In this document: in pieces, positions 23,666 to 31,537 of the stretch | Numbering within the stretch: position 1 is the stretch's first letter | Layout: each line of letters opens with the position of its first letter | Assembly: GCF_014384905.1 (NCBI RefSeq) | Contig: NZ_JACRSV010000001.1 | Span: 806,001 to 870,000 of the forward strand | Direction: 5' to 3' | DNA from: Fumia xinanensis | Lineage (GTDB): Bacteria > Bacillota > Clostridia > Oscillospirales > Ruminococcaceae | DNA length: 64,000 nucleotides | The notes under the pieces: generated by a model | Databases searched by the model: none | Told to the model about the DNA's origin: nothing | What the model saw: only the letters and a program-made list of their open reading frames with translations | Made by a program: the position numbers and the translations under genes

Positions 23666-24890
23666 CCCTCTGTTTCGCGGGGCGCTGCGCCTGAACCTTT
23701 TGACGGAGCAGATTGACATTGTGAAGCCGCTGGGCTGGGAGCGCACCAGTACCACGCTGACCGACATGGACATGAACTACCTGCTTTTGTATCTGGAAGA
23801 AAACTACGGGCTTACCAGCGAGAAAAAGGTGCAGAGCGCCATCAAGATTGTTGCCAATGAAAACCGCTACCATCCAGTCAGGGATTACCTGAACAGCCTG
23901 CAATGGGACGGCACAGAGCGCATCCGTTACGCCCTGCATCACTTTCTGGGAGCCGATACGGACGAATACACCTATGAAGCCTTGAAACTGTTCCTGATGG
24001 GAGCCATCCGGCGGGTATTCAGACCGGGGAGCAAGTTTGAGGTCATGCTCTGTCTGGTTGGTGGTCAGGGAGCCGGGAAATCTACCTTTTTCCGGCTGCT
24101 GGCAGGCAGGGACGAATGGTTTTCAGACGATTTGAAGAAGCTGGACGATGAAAATGTGTACCGCAAGCTGCAAGGGCATTGGATTATCGAGATGTCGGAG
24201 ATGATCGCCACAGCCAACGCCAAGAGTATTGAGGAAATCAAGTCATTCTTAAGCCGCCAGAAAGAAACCTACAAAGTGCCGTATGAGACACACCCGGCAG
24301 ACCGGCTGCGGCAATGTGTATTCGGAGGGACGACCAACCGGCAGGACTTTTTACCCCGTGACCGCACCGGCAACCGGCGCTTTCTCCCCGTGACGGTGTA
24401 CCCGGAACGGGCGGAGGTTCACATACTGGATGATGAAGCGGCGGCGAGGGCGTATATCGAACAGATGTGGGCGGAAGCCATGACGGTTTACCGCAGTGGG
24501 AAGTATAAGCTGTCATTCAGCATAGAAATGAACCGATACCTGAACGCCCACCAGCAGGACTTCATGCAGGAGGACACACAAGCTGGCATGATCTACGCCT
24601 ATTTGGAGGACTACACCGGTGACAGGGTATGCTCCAAGCAGCTTTATGAGGAAGCGCTGGGGAACTTAAATTCCCCGGCAGACTGGGAGACACGGGCAAT
24701 CTGCGAGATTATGAATACTGGCATTGCGGGCGGCATCATACAGGGCTGGGCAGCCTACAAAAGCCCGAAGCGGTATAAGAAATACGGTTCTCAAAAAGGC
24801 TGGGAGCGTGTCAACCAAGCCCCGCCGGAGGGGGACGGTTTTAAGGAAATCACGGAAGAAGAAGCCCGGCAAATGGAACTGCCATTCTGA
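23493..24890 (+). CDS. VapE-family replicative ATPase/helicase
   Basis: 465 residues from TTG 23493, which has a strong RBS (AAAGGAGGTG) eight bases upstream, inside the primase gene. P-loop VGGQGAGKSTFFRLLAG near residue 190, Walker B-like IIEMSEM near 233, then SFLSRQKETYKVPYE and FGGTTNRQDFLPRDRTGNRRF, all typical of virulence-associated protein E, a D5-like superfamily III helicase. With the CHC2 primase and nearby repeats it likely makes the element able to replicate after excision. Confidence 0.92.
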   Translation: MNSEFQSLPPETQEVVKRTMDTMEPAQTPAEIRETLEGTQKGGVKNSIRNCLTVFQRDPLFRGALRLNLLTEQIDIVKPLGWERTSTTLTDMDMNYLLLYLEENYGLTSEKKVQSAIKIVANENRYHPVRDYLNSLQWDGTERIRYALHHFLGADTDEYTYEALKLFLMGAIRRVFRPGSKFEVMLCLVGGQGAGKSTFFRLLAGRDEWFSDDLKKLDDENVYRKLQGHWIIEMSEMIATANAKSIEEIKSFLSRQKETYKVPYETHPADRLRQCVFGGTTNRQDFLPRDRTGNRRFLPVTVYPERAEVHILDDEAAARAYIEQMWAEAMTVYRSGKYKLSFSIEMNRYLNAHQQDFMQEDTQAGMIYAYLEDYTGDRVCSKQLYEEALGNLNSPADWETRAICEIMNTGIAGGIIQGWAAYKSPKRYKKYGSQKGWERVNQAPPEGDGFKEITEEEARQMELPF

Positions 24891-24899
24891 AAAGCCGCC

Positions 24900-25084
24900 G
24901 GTTAACAGTTTGGTTGACGCTTCGGTTGACAGCCGGTTGACGGGGAAAAGCCTGATATTTGGGGCATTTCTCTCCTTTGTCAACCATGTCAACCAAGAAA
25001 TCAAAGAAAAAGTAAAAAGTAATCATAGAGCGCCTATGGATTGTTTTCAAAGTCTTTTCTGCCGGTTGACACGGTTCGGTTGAC
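24900..25084 (+). repeat. Iteron-like GGTTGAC repeats, candidate replication origin
   Basis: GGTTGAC occurs directly at 24912, 24924, 24935, 25064 and 25078, and inverted (GTCAACC) at 24979 and 24988, with a variant GGTTAAC at 24900. Eight copies in 185 bases with 9-14-base spacing within groups and an AT-rich middle form an iteron pattern right after the replication ATPase gene. No reading frame with an RBS is present. Confidence 0.75.
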
Positions 25085-25160
25085 ATGGAGACAGTCTGCG
25101 GCTGTACACCTGCCTGACATTCCCTTGTCGGGCATATTTCATTTATGGAGGTAACTGCCT

Positions 25161-25346
25161 ATGGCAAAAAGCAAAAACGAGAGCAATAACAAAAACAGCG
25201 GCACCCTGCTTACCGAAAAAGACGGCACCCAGTATTTTGTCATGGGGAAAGTCCGTATCAAGGTATCGGAGCATTTCGCACAGGATGGGAAGCCGCTTGA
25301 CAGCCTGCTGGAAGATGTGATCCAGCACGCTGCCGCCGCTTCCTGA
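25161..25346 (+). CDS. tnpW: Transposon protein TnpW
   Basis: 61 residues, RBS ATGGAGGTAACTG. Matches the TnpW pattern: a polar N-terminus, then DGTQYFVMGKVRIKVSEHF and PLDSLLEDVIQHAA. TnpW genes lie just upstream of the large serine recombinase in Tn4451-like elements; its role is undefined, possibly modulation of the recombinase. Confidence 0.88.
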   Translation: MAKSKNESNNKNSGTLLTEKDGTQYFVMGKVRIKVSEHFAQDGKPLDSLLEDVIQHAAAAS

Positions 25347-25375
25347 AAAAATACGGAATAACGACTGTCAATCAG

Positions 25376-25423
25376 CCCACGCTTATGATATACTTGTACC
25401 AGCGAGTATTGTATAAGCGTGGG
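25376..25423 (+). promoter_or_regulatory. Leader hairpin ahead of the recombinase gene
   Basis: CCCACGCTTAT and ATAAGCGTGGG are perfect 11-base arms 26 bases apart, followed by TTGTTTCTTTT. It lies 30 bases upstream of the recombinase ATG, and could act as a terminator/attenuator that keeps recombinase expression low. Confidence 0.65.
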
Positions 25424-25453
25424 TTGTTTCTTTTAGAAGGAGGATTTTTAACC

Positions 25454-27076
25454 ATGAAACAACCATACAATACAACGATTTATAACACCGCACTTTATTT
25501 GAGATTGAGCCGTGACGATGAATTGCAGGGAGAAAGCGGCAGCATCCAGACCCAGCGCATGATGCTTAGGCAGTATGCCGCAGAGCATGGGCTGACCGTT
25601 GTAGACGAGTACATTGACGACGGATGGAGTGGGACAAATTTCGAGCGTCCAAGTTTCCAAAGGATGATTGATGACATCGAGGACGGGAAAATCAACTGCG
25701 TTGTCACAAAGGACTTATCCCGTCTGGGAAGAAACTATATCCTGACCGGTCAGTACACGGAAATCTATTTCCCCAGCAAGGGAGTACGCTACATTGCCAT
25801 CAATGACAATGTGGACACCATCAACGGAGAAAGCGAGCTTGCACCGTTCTTAAACATCCTGAATGAAATGCACGCCCGACAGACCAGCAAAAAGGTCAAG
25901 GCTGCCATGCACACAAGATTTGCCAATGGCGCACACTATGGAGCCTATGCACCGCTGGGCTATGTAAAAGACCCGGACAAAAAAGGTCATCTTCTGATCG
26001 ACCCGGAAACACGCTGGATTGTAGAAAAGATTTTTGACCTTGCCGTACACGGGAGGGGTGCCGCCAGCATTACACGGATTCTGGTGGAAGAAAAAGTACC
26101 TACCCCCGGCTGGCTGAACTATGAAAGATATGGGACTTTCGCCAATATCTACGCCGGTGCGCCCGCAGAAAAAGCCTATGCGTGGACGATTGCACAGGTC
26201 AAGAGCATTTTGAAAGAGGAAACTTACATCGGTCACAGCGTTCACAACAAGCAGAGCAACATTTCATTCAAGAACAAGAAAAAAGTGCGGAAGCCGCAGG
26301 AAGAATGGTATCGTGTGGAAAATACCCACGAAGCCATCATTTCCGAAGAAGTGTTCCAAAAAGTTCAGGAGCTGATTGCAAGCAGACGCAGGAAACGCAG
26401 AAATGGTACAACACAGATTTTCGCAGGATTGATAAAATGTGCAGACTGCGGATGGTCTTTAGCCTATGGGGAAAACAAGCAGAATAAGAACCCATACGGG
26501 TACTACCATTGCAGCAAGAACGGACAGGGATTACGCCAGTGTTCCATGCACTATATCCGTTATGATGTACTGTATGCCTATGTGCTTGCAAGACTGCAAT
26601 ACTGGTCTATGTTGGCACAGAAAGACGAGGACAAGCTGCTGAAACGGCTGCTCAATGCCAGCGACAGAGAAAGAAACTCTGCGAAGAAAAAGCAGGCTGC
26701 GGAGCTGAAAAAGGCGGAAAAGCGTAAAGCCGAGGTTGACGGGCTGTTTGCTAAAATGTATGAGGACTGGTCTGCCGGACGCATAACCGAGTATAATTTC
26801 AATATGCTGTCCGAGAAGTACCAGAACGAGCAAAAGGAGCTTGAAACAAAAATAAGACAGCTTCACGAAATGATGGAAGCCGCCGTACAGACCGCAGCGG
26901 ATGCTGAAAAGTGGATTGCCCTAATGAAACAGTATGTCAACCCTGTGGAGCTGACCGCCGAACTTCTGAACACTCTAATTGAAAAAATAACCGTCCACGA
27001 AGCTGTCAAGGGCGAGGACGGAAGTCGTGAGCAGGAAGTAGAAATCTACTACCGCTTCATCGGCAAAATCGACTGA
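25454..27076 (+). CDS. tnpX: Large serine recombinase (TnpX/TndX family)
   Basis: 540 residues from ATG 25454, with AGAAGGAGG upstream. The catalytic domain starts with ALYLRLSRDDE (active Ser near residue 17) and DDGWSGTNFERPSFQRM; a recombinase domain near 170-290; a zinc ribbon CADCGW...YYHCSK...C near 340-380; a long coiled coil near 405-480; and a DUF4368-like C-terminus. It inserts and excises the element, acting on the GGGAACGGGG cores. All domains are intact, so the element should be able to move. Last gene of the element, 36 bases from the attR core. Confidence 0.95.
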   Translation: MKQPYNTTIYNTALYLRLSRDDELQGESGSIQTQRMMLRQYAAEHGLTVVDEYIDDGWSGTNFERPSFQRMIDDIEDGKINCVVTKDLSRLGRNYILTGQYTEIYFPSKGVRYIAINDNVDTINGESELAPFLNILNEMHARQTSKKVKAAMHTRFANGAHYGAYAPLGYVKDPDKKGHLLIDPETRWIVEKIFDLAVHGRGAASITRILVEEKVPTPGWLNYERYGTFANIYAGAPAEKAYAWTIAQVKSILKEETYIGHSVHNKQSNISFKNKKKVRKPQEEWYRVENTHEAIISEEVFQKVQELIASRRRKRRNGTTQIFAGLIKCADCGWSLAYGENKQNKNPYGYYHCSKNGQGLRQCSMHYIRYDVLYAYVLARLQYWSMLAQKDEDKLLKRLLNASDRERNSAKKKQAAELKKAEKRKAEVDGLFAKMYEDWSAGRITEYNFNMLSEKYQNEQKELETKIRQLHEMMEAAVQTAADAEKWIALMKQYVNPVELTAELLNTLIEKITVHEAVKGEDGSREQEVEIYYRFIGKID

Positions 27077-27111
27077 CCTTTCTTTTTTTACCCAACAATA
27101 TCTTTAATTAA

Positions 27112-27121
27112 GGGAACGGGG
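27112..27121 (+). other. attR core of the mobile element
   Basis: GGGAACGGGG, second copy of the core at 12877-12886. Recombination between them restores WERGESYPD in one frame. Confidence 0.9.
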
Positions 27122-27623
27122 TGAAAGCTATCCAGATATCACTTTTTTGCCTGCTCTTGCCAATATATTTGAGACAAGTATCGATGTGCTGGTTGGTATG
27201 GATGTTATTCGTGCGGAGGAAACTCGTTATAACATCCACAAAACGGCCAGCTCATATCAGCTCGCTGGCGACTATTGTGCAGCAGAAAAAATTTACCGTG
27301 ATGCGCTGCTCATTTATCCGAATAAACCCGGTATGATTCTTGGATTGGCAGGCGTATTGGCCTTACAAGGTAATTCAGAGGAAGCGGTCGAATTGATAGA
27401 GAGGGGACTTCCACTTTCTATCAACGAAAAACAAAAAGCAACGGCTCGCGCAGTTCTCTGCTTTTTGTATCTGAAGTGCGGAAAGGTGAAAAAAGCCAAT
27501 GACCTTGCTGAGACATTGCCTCACACCAGAGAGAGCCGTGAAGTGATACAGCCACTGATTGCAAAAGGCCTTGACCAAGATGAAATAAATAAAAGCATTA
27601 AAAATATTTTAATTGGTCATTGA
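27122..27623 (+). pseudogene. XRE-TPR regulator, 3' fragment
   Basis: Continues the frame of the fragment at 12771: ESYPDITFLPALANIFE and TSIDVLVGMD complete the XRE domain and its linker, then two tetratricopeptide-like helix pairs (AGDYCAAEKIYRDALLIYP, then MILGLAGVLALQGNSEEAVE) and a C-terminal helical region. Joined at the repeat the gene has 206 codons including the stop. No start codon with an RBS is present here, so the part is silent while the element is integrated. Confidence 0.92.
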
Positions 27624-27742
27624 AAAATATGCCATCTATTTTTATATCGATTTGTTTTGATTAATATAATCAGTAAACAACGAACACCGGGAAAAAGTTC
27701 CGCTTCTTTTCCTCCGGTTTTCCATTTTATGCCGAAAAAGTA

Positions 27743-27774
27743 AAAAATCCGAACCTGTATGGTTCGGATTTTTT
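27743..27774 (-). terminator. Strong terminator beside the Leu tRNA
   Basis: AAAAATCCGAACC / GGTTCGGATTTTT with five-base loop. A-T tracts on both sides allow use in either direction; on the minus strand it directly follows the tRNA 3' end. Confidence 0.92.
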
Positions 27775-27780
27775 GATATT

Positions 27781-27865
27781 TGGTGCGGATAACAGGACTT
27801 GAACCTGCACATCGAAGATACTAGATCCTAAGTCTAGCGCGTCTGCCAATTCCGCCATATCCGCA
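27781..27865 (-). tRNA. tRNA-Leu (TAG anticodon)
   Basis: 85 bases on the minus strand. Acceptor arms TGCGGAT / ATCCGCA with encoded CCA, D-arm with GGCGGAATTGGCAGACGC, anticodon stem CTAGA-CTTAGGA-TCTAG giving TAG, a long class II variable arm, and T-loop GGTTCAAGTCC. All pairings fit tRNA-Leu. Confidence 0.96.
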
Positions 27866-28005
27866 TATAACTATAAAATTTTCAGACTGTTTTTAATTAT
27901 AACATAGACGGGAGGAATTGTCAATAAATTCAGTCAAAATGTCGGCGATAGTCTATAGGTAATGAAAATCAATTGAAAATATTTTATGAACTATAAAATT
28001 AAGCC

Positions 28006-28036
28006 TTGACTTTGAGTGCACTCAAGGTATTATACT
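28006..28036 (+). promoter_or_regulatory. MerR-type promoter of the flavodoxin/alcohol dehydrogenase operon
   Basis: TTGACT (28006-28011) and TATACT (28031-28036) are separated by 19 bases, the extended spacer typical of MerR-activated promoters. Between them lies the palindrome TTGAGTGCACTCAA (28012-28025). A MerR gene is the third gene of the operon. Confidence 0.9.
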
Positions 28037-28063
28037 TGCTACAGAAAGGCAGGGGAGCTGAAA

Positions 28064-28597
28064 ATGAGCACCGAAAAACAAAAAATACTGGTGGCGTATT
28101 TTTCCCATAGGGGAGAGAACTACTTTAATGGAAAACTCGTGAACCTTACTGTAGGTAATACTGAGCTTGCTGCAAAATTGATCGCAGAGGAAACCCATGG
28201 AGATTTGTTTGAGATAAAAACAGTTAAAAAGTATCCTTTCGTCTATCAAGAATGTACGATTGAGGCTCAGAATGAACTTAGAGTGGGCTCTAGACCTGCG
28301 CTTGCGGAAGGCGTCGATATCAGCGGTTACGATATGATTTTTCTTGGGTTTCCAAATTGGTGGGGAACTATGCCTATGCCAGTTTGGACCTTTTTAGAGG
28401 CCTATGATTTTTCCAGTAAAATCATTTTTCCCTTCTGTACCCACGAGGGCAGCGGAATGGGTAAAAGCGAGCGCGATTTGAAAGAAATATGTCCCATGAC
28501 TAAGGTCTTAAAAGGACTTCCTATTCGCGGCACAGAGGTGAAGGATGCGGAACGGACGATCAAAGCTTGGCTAAAAAATAATTTGGAGGGATTGTAA
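28064..28597 (+). CDS. Flavodoxin-like protein
   Basis: 177 residues from ATG 28064 (AGGGGAGC). The FMN phosphate loop ILVAYFSHRGENY is near residue 9 and the WWGTMPMPVWTF loop near 105; GYDMIFLGFPNWW is typical of the flavodoxin_4 family. It probably moves electrons in the cytoplasm, perhaps for the reductases encoded behind it. It overlaps the next start (TAATG). First gene of a five-gene MerR-controlled operon. Confidence 0.9.
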   Translation: MSTEKQKILVAYFSHRGENYFNGKLVNLTVGNTELAAKLIAEETHGDLFEIKTVKKYPFVYQECTIEAQNELRVGSRPALAEGVDISGYDMIFLGFPNWWGTMPMPVWTFLEAYDFSSKIIFPFCTHEGSGMGKSERDLKEICPMTKVLKGLPIRGTEVKDAERTIKAWLKNNLEGL

Positions 28598-29559
28598 TGG
28601 AGTTTGTCAAGTTAGGGAGCTCGGACATCCAGGTCTCCCGCCTCTGCGTAGGCTGCATGAGTTTCGGCGACCCGGCCAGCAAAATGCACGACTGGACGCT
28701 GAATCCGCGGGAAAGTGAAGCCATCATCAAACATGCCCTTGATCTTGGGCTTAATTTTTTCGATACCGCCAATACCTACTCCGCGGGGACCAGCGAGGAA
28801 TACCTGGGGCGGGCCATCAAAAACAACGTCGCGAGGGATCAGGTGGTTTTGGCCTCCAAGGTTTACTTCAACGACGGACATCTCTCAAAAAAGGCCATTT
28901 TGCGGGAAATTGACGGTACGTTGAAACGGCTGGGTACCGACTATCTCGATCTGTATATTATCCACCGCTTCGATTACGGTACGAGCGTGGAGGAGACGAT
29001 GGAGGCGCTTCACAGTCTGGTAAAAGCGGGCAAGGTGCGGGCGCTGGGAGCATCCGCCATGTACGGCTACCAGTTTTACAACATGCAGCTTGCGGCGCGG
29101 GACAACGACTGGACGCCCTTTATTTCGATGCAGAATCACTACAATTTGTTGTATCGGGAGGACGAACGGGAGCTCATCCCTATCTGTCAGCAAATGAATG
29201 TGGCCTGCACTCCTTACAGCCCGTTGGCTTCAGGCAGACTTGCGCGCCTCCAATGGAAAGCGGACACGCTGCGCAGCAGGACTGATAAAGCTGCCGCTTC
29301 TAAATACGATGGCAGTCAGCAAACAGATTATGAAGTTGTCCTCCGCGTTCATGAGCTGGCGGAGCGGTACGGCGTTACCATGACCCAAATCGCCTTGGCG
29401 TGGCAGTTTGCCAAGGGGGTGGCCTCTCCCATCATCGGGACTACGAAGGCTAGGTATCTGGATGATGCGGTTAAAGCGCTTGACGTGAAACTGACAGAAC
29501 AAGATGTTTCTTATTTGGAAGAGCTGTATCTTCCCCACAAGATCGTGGGGGCGCTGTGA
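28597..29559 (+). CDS. Aldo-keto reductase
   Basis: 320 residues. (beta/alpha)8 NADPH reductase with the catalytic tetrad visible: Asp in FFDTANTYSAG near residue 50, Tyr in the same motif, Lys in VVLASKVY near 84, His in LYIIHRFDYG near 125. C-terminal cofactor motif SPIIGTTKARYLDDAV. It reduces aldehydes or ketones, likely toxic carbonyls. Translationally coupled to the flavodoxin. Confidence 0.94.
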   Translation: MEFVKLGSSDIQVSRLCVGCMSFGDPASKMHDWTLNPRESEAIIKHALDLGLNFFDTANTYSAGTSEEYLGRAIKNNVARDQVVLASKVYFNDGHLSKKAILREIDGTLKRLGTDYLDLYIIHRFDYGTSVEETMEALHSLVKAGKVRALGASAMYGYQFYNMQLAARDNDWTPFISMQNHYNLLYREDERELIPICQQMNVACTPYSPLASGRLARLQWKADTLRSRTDKAAASKYDGSQQTDYEVVLRVHELAERYGVTMTQIALAWQFAKGVASPIIGTTKARYLDDAVKALDVKLTEQDVSYLEELYLPHKIVGAL

Positions 29560-29573
29560 GGGGGTAAGACACT

Positions 29574-29951
29574 GTGACCATTAAAGAAGTCAGCGAAAAG
29601 TATCAAATTACCCAGGACACCCTCCGTTACTACGAGCGGGTGGGGATGATCCCGCCGGTGACCCGTACTCCCGGAGGAATGCGGGACTATCAACAGACCG
29701 ACCTGCAGTGGGTAGAGCTGGCAAAATGCATGCGGAGTGCCGGGCTGCCGGTGGAGGCTATGATCGAATACGTGCGGCTGTTTCAGCAAGGGGATGAGAC
29801 CATTCAGGCCCGGCTCCAGCTTTTGGTGGAGCAGCGGGACAATCTGGTAGAGCAGCGCCGGCAGATCGATGAGACGCTTCAGCGGCTCAACTACAAAATT
29901 GCCCGGTATGAAATCGCGGCGGAGACAGGTAAACTCACTTGGGACAAGTAA
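29574..29951 (+). CDS. MerR-family transcriptional regulator
   Basis: 125 residues from a GTG start (GAGGGGGT upstream). N-terminal winged HTH TIKEVSEKYQITQDTLRYYE then PPVTRTPGGMRDY, typical MerR; a dimerization helix from ~80 to 115. No metal-binding Cys cluster, only one Cys (CMRSAGL), as in the electrophile- or aldehyde-sensing subgroup. It probably binds the 19-base-spacer promoter at 28006 and turns on its own operon. Confidence 0.93.
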   Translation: MTIKEVSEKYQITQDTLRYYERVGMIPPVTRTPGGMRDYQQTDLQWVELAKCMRSAGLPVEAMIEYVRLFQQGDETIQARLQLLVEQRDNLVEQRRQIDETLQRLNYKIARYEIAAETGKLTWDK

Positions 29952-29982
29952 AATTTTTCGATACAAAGGAGAGAATCAACGT

Positions 29983-31155
29983 ATGTTAGGTAATTTCAGT
30001 TATTCCAATCCCACAAAACTCTATTTTGGAGAGAACGCTTTGGAACATTTAGGCGCAGAGCTCACTCACTATGGGAAAAATGTGCTTTTGGTGTATGGGG
30101 GAGGTTCCATCAAGAAAAACGGCATCTATGACCAGGTGGTCTCAATCCTCAAATCCTGTGACAAGGAGATTATTGAGGATCCGGGTGTCATGCCCAATCC
30201 CACCGCGGAAAAGCTCTACCAAGGCTGTCAAAGAGCGAGAGAAGGCAAGGTGGATTTGATCCTTGCTGTGGGCGGCGGCTCCGTCTGCGACTACGCGAAG
30301 GCGGTTTCCGTTTCTACTTATTGCGAGGAGGACCCTTGGGACAAATACTATCTCCGCATGGAGGACGTGGACAACAAAATCATCCCGGTGGGCTGTGTGC
30401 TGACCATGGTGGGCACCGGCTCGGAGATGAACGGAGGCTCGGTCATCACAAACCATGAGCAAAAGCTCAAGATCGGCCATGTATTCGGCGACAATGTGTT
30501 TCCGAAGTTTTCCATCCTCAATCCCACCTATACTTTTACGCTGCCCAGATACCAGATGATTGCGGGATTTTTCGATATTATGTCCCACATCCTGGAGCAG
30601 TATTTTTCCGGGGAGGATGACAACACCTCCGATTACATTATGGAAGGTTTGCTTAAATCCCTGATCCACAGCACTAAAATCGCCGTCGAGAACCCGACGG
30701 ATTACGAGGCTCGCAGCAATATCATGTGGATCGCCACCTGGGCCCTCAACACCCTGGTGGCCAAGGGAAAATCCACCGACTGGATGGTGCACATGATCGG
30801 GCAGTCTGTCGGCGCTTATACCGACGCCACCCACGGCATGACCCTGTCGGCAATCTCTATTCCTTATTACCGCTTTATTATGCCTTATGGACTTCAAAAG
30901 TTCAAACGGTACGCTGTGAACGTCTGGGACGTTTCTCCGGACGGCAAAACCGACGAACAAATTGCTGGTGAGGGTTTGACGCGGATGGAACGCTATATGC
31001 GGGAAATCGGGCTTGTGATGAATATCAAAGAACTGGGCGTCACCGAAGAGATGCTGGACGGCATCGCCCGCGGCTCCTTCATCATGGACGGGGGTTATAA
31101 AGTGCTTTCCAACGACGACATTCTGACTATTTTAAAAGACAGCATGGGGGAATGA
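29983..31155 (+). CDS. Iron-containing alcohol dehydrogenase (YqhD/BdhA type)
   Basis: 390 residues from ATG 29983 (AAAGGAGAG). NAD(P)-binding YGGGSIKKNG near residue 39 and AVGGGSVCDYAKA near 95; metal ligands Asp/His in FFDIMSHILEQYF near 200, His in WMVHMIGQ near 270, His in DATHGMTLS near 285. YGGGSIKKNG is the NADPH-dependent YqhD/butanol dehydrogenase form. It reduces aldehydes to alcohols. Ends with an ATGA overlap into the next gene. Confidence 0.95.
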   Translation: MLGNFSYSNPTKLYFGENALEHLGAELTHYGKNVLLVYGGGSIKKNGIYDQVVSILKSCDKEIIEDPGVMPNPTAEKLYQGCQRAREGKVDLILAVGGGSVCDYAKAVSVSTYCEEDPWDKYYLRMEDVDNKIIPVGCVLTMVGTGSEMNGGSVITNHEQKLKIGHVFGDNVFPKFSILNPTYTFTLPRYQMIAGFFDIMSHILEQYFSGEDDNTSDYIMEGLLKSLIHSTKIAVENPTDYEARSNIMWIATWALNTLVAKGKSTDWMVHMIGQSVGAYTDATHGMTLSAISIPYYRFIMPYGLQKFKRYAVNVWDVSPDGKTDEQIAGEGLTRMERYMREIGLVMNIKELGVTEEMLDGIARGSFIMDGGYKVLSNDDILTILKDSMGE

Positions 31156-31490
31156 ATATGGAAAAAGTAACAGCTGGAAGGGATGAGATGGACGGTTTTG
31201 CCCCGAAATTCGCTGAGCTGAACGACGACGTGCTGTTCGGTCAAATCTGGTCGAGAGAGGAAGCTCTTTCCGCCCGAGACCGGAGCATCGTTACCGTGAC
31301 AGCGCTGATGGCCAGCGGCGTGTTGGACAGTTCGCTCAGATTCCACATCCAAAACGCCAAGCGCTACGGCGTCACCAAAGAGGAGATGGCGGAGATTCTC
31401 ACCCACGCCTCCTTTTACGCCGGGTGGCCCAAAGGGTGGGCGGCTCTGCGGCTCGCCAAAGAAGTTTACGAAGAAAGTACAGAGGAATAG
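31152..31490 (+). CDS. Carboxymuconolactone decarboxylase-family protein
   Basis: 112 residues. All-helical AhpD-like fold with EEALSARDRSIVTVTALMAS and KEEMAEILTHASFYAGWPKG. The CxxC of peroxidase-type members is missing; a His remains (FHIQNAKRYG). In other genomes such proteins are encoded with aldo-keto reductases and act in detoxification or redox relay, but the exact role is unknown. Overlaps the alcohol dehydrogenase stop by four bases and is the last gene of the operon. Confidence 0.9.
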   Translation: MNMEKVTAGRDEMDGFAPKFAELNDDVLFGQIWSREEALSARDRSIVTVTALMASGVLDSSLRFHIQNAKRYGVTKEEMAEILTHASFYAGWPKGWAALRLAKEVYEESTEE

Positions 31491-31498
31491 GCAATATG

Positions 31499-31535
31499 AA
31501 AAAACGTCTCCTGTTTTACACGGGAGACGTTTTTT
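31499..31535. terminator. Bidirectional terminator
   Basis: AAAAACGTCTCC / GGAGACGTTTTT with an 11-base loop, between two convergent operons. Confidence 0.93.
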
Positions 31536-31537
31536 CG

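Larger units (their letters stand above)
12887..27121 (+). mobile_element. Integrative mobilizable element, ~14.2 kb, inserted in an XRE-TPR gene
   Basis: Bounded by GGGAACGGGG repeats, with imperfect inverted repeats just inside (12890-12907 against 27099-27116, 16 of 18 matching). Contents from left to right: response regulator, histidine kinase, zinc-ribbon pseudogene, membrane protein, ABC ATPase and permease, DUF6076 protein, HTH excisionase-like protein, small Cys protein, oriT, DUF3847 protein, MOBQ relaxase, primase, VapE helicase, iteron-like repeats, TnpW, large serine recombinase. No type IV secretion genes are present, so it would need a helper for transfer. The cargo is probably antimicrobial-peptide defence. 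Confidence 0.93.

Noticed and set aside
24900..25084. CRISPR-like array
   Set aside because: The repeat unit is only seven bases, in both orientations and with irregular spacing, and there are no cas genes; iterons are a better explanation.
27781..27865. Leu tRNA as integration site of the mobile element
   Set aside because: The element ends at 27121 in the XRE-TPR gene with clean direct repeats; no repeat of the tRNA 3' end is present.
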